From JBBEBE01 sp040882505 (GTDB taxonomy: Bacteria > Bacteroidota > Rhodothermia > Balneolales > Balneolaceae), in contig JBBEBE010000006.1 of the NCBI GenBank assembly GCA_040882505.1, positions 62,001-126,000 of the forward strand: a stretch of DNA of 64,000 nt, written 5' to 3'. The notes under the pieces are model-generated. The model was not told the origin of the DNA. It searched no databases and worked only from the letters and a program-made list of their open reading frames with translations. A program made the position numbers and the translations under genes. Numbering within the stretch: position 1 is the stretch's first letter; every line of letters begins with the position of its first letter. This document shows positions 62,097 to 64,000 of this stretch, piece after piece.

Positions 62097-62542
62097 GCTG
62101 CCGATTTATCATTCGATGAAGGCTTCCAAAGCTGCATGTTTATTTCAGACAAATCTTCATGGGTTCTTGCAACATTTGTTCTTTTTCCTACTACTGAGGT
62201 TCGAAGTCCACTTTTCTCCACCTCCATCTGAACCTGCGGCACTGGGACTACAAAGAGTTTGACGCCAAGAATAGCTTCCAGTTTGGAAATGGTGCTAAGC
62301 GTTAGGTTCTGTTTCCCTTTTACAATCTTACTGATCTGCTGAGGGGTTACATCCATCGCTTCAGCCAACTCTTTTTGCTGCATTCCCCTTTCATTCAGAA
62401 TACTCAAAACGCGTACAGCAATTCGTTGTGATTTTCGTAGCCAACCTTTGTTCTCCCTACGGGAACGTGCTTTTTTGCTCCATTTCCCATTATCACCTTC
62501 GATGGAGTCCCAGAACTTTTTTTTCTTTTCTTTATCATCCAT
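62093..62542 (-). CDS. XRE-family HTH protein, candidate antitoxin with C-terminal extension
   Basis: 149 residues from the ATG at 62542 (an ATG at 62599 inside the previous gene would add 19). The N-terminal 45 residues are highly basic and polar. A Cro/CI-type HTH follows: ILNERGMQQKELAEAMDVTP, then QQISKIVKGKQNLTLSTISKLEAILG. After it there is a tail of about 55 residues (from KLFVVP to the end) with no motif. In HigA antitoxins of chaperone-dependent systems a comparable tail is the chaperone-addiction segment. The gene sits 10 bp after the candidate toxin and overlaps the SecB-like gene, the order toxin-antitoxin-chaperone. Confidence 0.72.
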   Translation of the reverse strand: MDDKEKKKKFWDSIEGDNGKWSKKARSRRENKGWLRKSQRIAVRVLSILNERGMQQKELAEAMDVTPQQISKIVKGKQNLTLSTISKLEAILGVKLFVVPVPQVQMEVEKSGLRTSVVGKRTNVARTHEDLSEINMQLWKPSSNDKSAA

Positions 62543-62552
62543 GGGTATGCCG

Positions 62553-63080
62553 TTATGCCTCCAGATCTTCGATATCGCGGTCGTCAAATCCATTCTCAAT
62601 GAGATAGTCTCTCATTCGTGTTAACCGACGTAATTGATCATTTGTATGCGGTCGATCCTGCATGGTTCGTGTTAATTTGATGGCTCCACCTGTTACGATA
62701 TAGTTGTCCTCATCTACCCGAATGGCATAGACTCGCAACCAACTTCTTCGTAATTCCCCGTAAGCCTTCGATCGCTGGAACCCTGCTAATCGAAATTGAT
62801 TGTTTGAGAGGGGTTTAAAAAGAGTTTGAAGTTGTTCGGTATCGTTTTCTACTGTATCCAGGAAACGATCTTCCAATGCAAGTGCATCTTCAATCGTTCG
62901 ATTTACAGCTTCCTCTGTTGTGGAGCTTGAAAGATCTTTTTGATGCGCTTGGAAAAACTCGAATAATGCTTCGGGGTTTGTCCAAACTTCGAACATGTGT
63001 TCAAATTCACTAATTCCCTCTTGTTCGTTAAACACGCTAAGCAGACCACCCATGATACGCACTAGCCTCATTTCAATCAA
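62553..63080 (-). CDS. Uncharacterised protein, candidate toxin of the HTH/SecB-like module
   Basis: 175 residues. The N-terminal 80 residues are acidic and helical. The C-terminal half has WLRVYAIRVDEDNYIVTGGAIKL followed by TMQDRPHTNDQLRRL. This resembles HigB/RelE-related toxins, in which a strand such as RLYCIRL is followed by a variable segment and a stop-helix. The likeness is weak and I cannot confirm a nuclease site. Its gene comes first in an A+T-rich three-gene run, ahead of an HTH gene, which is the usual HigB-HigA order. The region just upstream (63081-63345) is A+T-rich and probably holds the promoter. Confidence 0.5.
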   Translation of the reverse strand: MIEMRLVRIMGGLLSVFNEQEGISEFEHMFEVWTNPEALFEFFQAHQKDLSSSTTEEAVNRTIEDALALEDRFLDTVENDTEQLQTLFKPLSNNQFRLAGFQRSKAYGELRRSWLRVYAIRVDEDNYIVTGGAIKLTRTMQDRPHTNDQLRRLTRMRDYLIENGFDDRDIEDLEA

Positions 63081-63345
63081 CCTCTGGGTTGATTTCCGAG
63101 TTGCTGTAGAATAGGTGTTTAATTAATTGCAATGAAGAGTCCACTTAAATCGACAAAAAATCGATCGAAACCGGGCTACAATAGACAGCATATGAGTGTC
63201 AATTGAACTGCAGGTTAAATCAATGTAATTCCTTCGACATCAATTCACAAGCGGCTCATCGGTGTTCTGGATCTAATAAATTATGGTGTTGGAAAGATGA
63301 GGGGTTCCAGTTGAATGGGATCAGGGAAGATGTATTTGTCAGATG

Positions 63346-63433
63346 TACCGGCGGCCGGGCTCGAACCGGCACTCGAGGTTAGCCTCGAATTGGATTTTAA
63401 GTCCAACGCGTCTACCAATTCCGCCACGCCGGC
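63346..63433 (-). tRNA. tRNA-Leu (anticodon UAA)
   Basis: An 88-nt class II tRNA. The 5' acceptor strand GCCGGCG pairs with CGCCGGT (the outermost pair is G-U), with discriminator A. The D-arm is followed by an anticodon stem TTGGA/TCCAA around the loop CTTAAAA, giving anticodon UAA. A long variable arm and a T-arm with TTCGAGC complete it. CCA is not encoded. The 3' end faces the toxin-antitoxin module, so this tRNA is a possible integration site. Confidence 0.95.
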
Positions 63434-63607
63434 ATTTTGAAAGAATCGGGGAGAATATACGAAAAGTCCAGGCAGTGGACAGACTTGTTAAACAGAATCG
63501 GCAGGGTAGAAACTCGGTGACAACCAGACCGAAACGGTTTACAAGCTTCCGGCAGGTTGTTTACTTGTCACAGAGAGGTTTTTTAATCTAAAAAACCCGT
63601 GGAAAGC

Positions 63608-64000
63608 ATGGAAAAACAGATATTCGACCTGACGCTGGAACTGAAAAAGGGAGATATCACACGACAGCCTGATATTGACGCCATTGTCAACGCGGCCAAT
63701 GCAGAGCTTCGGATCGGTGGAGGCGTGGCCGGAGCGATTCACCGGAAGGGGGACCCCGAACTTACGAAACTGACGCGACCACTGGCACCGATCTCCCCGG
63801 GTGAAGCGGTGATCACCGAAGCACCGGGCCTGCCCAACAAACATGTGATCCACTGTCTGGGCCCGGTGTACGGACGGGATGAACCGGCCGACCATCTCCT
63901 GGCAGACTGTTACAGAAATGCGCTCCGCTTGGCCGATGAATACGAACTGACATCGATCGCCTTTCCCGCCATCTCCACTGGAGCTTTCGGTTATCCGATG
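63608..64000 (+). CDS. Macro-domain protein, N-terminal part (cut by window end)
   Basis: Only the first 131 codons are inside the window. The sequence begins LELKKGDITRQPDIDAIVNAANAELRIGGGVAGAIHRKG, whose core AIVNAANAELRIGGGVAGAI is the ADP-ribose-binding signature of macro domains. ISTGAFGYP near the end is the second phosphate loop. Members hydrolyse O-acetyl-ADP-ribose or remove ADP-ribose from proteins. The start codon at 63608 follows AGGAAAGC-like purines. The C-terminus and any additional domain are not visible. Confidence 0.92.
   Translation, partial: MEKQIFDLTLELKKGDITRQPDIDAIVNAANAELRIGGGVAGAIHRKGDPELTKLTRPLAPISPGEAVITEAPGLPNKHVIHCLGPVYGRDEPADHLLADCYRNALRLADEYELTSIAFPAISTGAFGYPM

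Noticed and set aside
1..64000. CRISPR arrays, rRNA operons and complete insertion sequences
   Set aside because: I looked for regularly spaced repeats, rRNA signatures and transposase or integrase motifs (DDE, tyrosine recombinase) and saw none.

Overview
This is a moderately GC-rich bacterial chromosome segment with Gram-negative features: lipoproteins with lipoboxes, Tat-exported oxidoreductases, a beta-barrel outer-membrane protein, and periplasmic PQQ/cytochrome c dehydrogenases. The mix of exported sugar-acting enzymes, an arylsulfatase, many PAS/GAF histidine kinases and a split HipA with a cysteine-rich N-terminus suggests a marine or saline heterotroph of the Balneolota/Rhodothermota/Bacteroidota group. 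That placement is an inference from gene content; there is no rRNA in the window.

Layout. 1-9540: the 3' end of clpB, an M29 aminopeptidase, an orphan ABC ATPase, an acidic protein of unknown function, two Tat-exported oxidoreductases, rarA and an FMN reductase. 9537-17550 (minus strand): an OmpR-type two-component pair, an M1-type lipoprotein peptidase, and a response regulator/HEAT-repeat/processive glycosyltransferase operon with another receiver protein downstream. 17626-34070: a PQQ dehydrogenase carrying its own cytochrome c domain, a histidine kinase, a five-gene oligopeptide-type ABC importer, two convergent PAS kinases, a sorbosone-dehydrogenase-like lipoprotein with a cytochrome c tail, and an exported alpha/beta hydrolase. 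34124-37497: an A+T-richer McrBC restriction pair. 37611-40923: a mannonate-dehydratase-like enzyme and a sulfatase.

40895-42577 holds a compact hipB-hipS-hipT (split HipA) toxin-antitoxin cassette. It is bounded by a 30-bp direct repeat that duplicates the 3' end of the sulfatase gene, and it is controlled by three TATACC-N6-GGTATA palindromes spaced exactly 40 bp apart. 42585-54626 contains two polyketide loci. The first is a mini-cluster made of a FkbH-ACP fusion, a KS-AT-ACP-TE synthase and a phosphopantetheinyl transferase; a glyceryl-primed small polyketide is inferred. The second is a type III PKS/methyltransferase/flavin monooxygenase operon with the same gene set as the srsABC phenolic-lipid operon of Streptomyces. 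A FadL-like outer-membrane protein lies between them.

54879-61570 carries an acetolactate-synthase-like TPP enzyme, an aldehyde dehydrogenase, a von Willebrand A lipoprotein and a tandem alpha/beta hydrolase. 61647-63080 is an A+T-rich three-gene module that I read as a candidate toxin-antitoxin-chaperone (SecB-like) system. It ends just before a tRNA-Leu(UAA) gene. The window closes in a macro-domain gene cut by its end.

The strongest candidates for something undescribed are the mobile-looking hipBST cassette, the FkbH-ACP/KS-AT-ACP-TE mini-PKS and the SecB-like toxin-antitoxin module.
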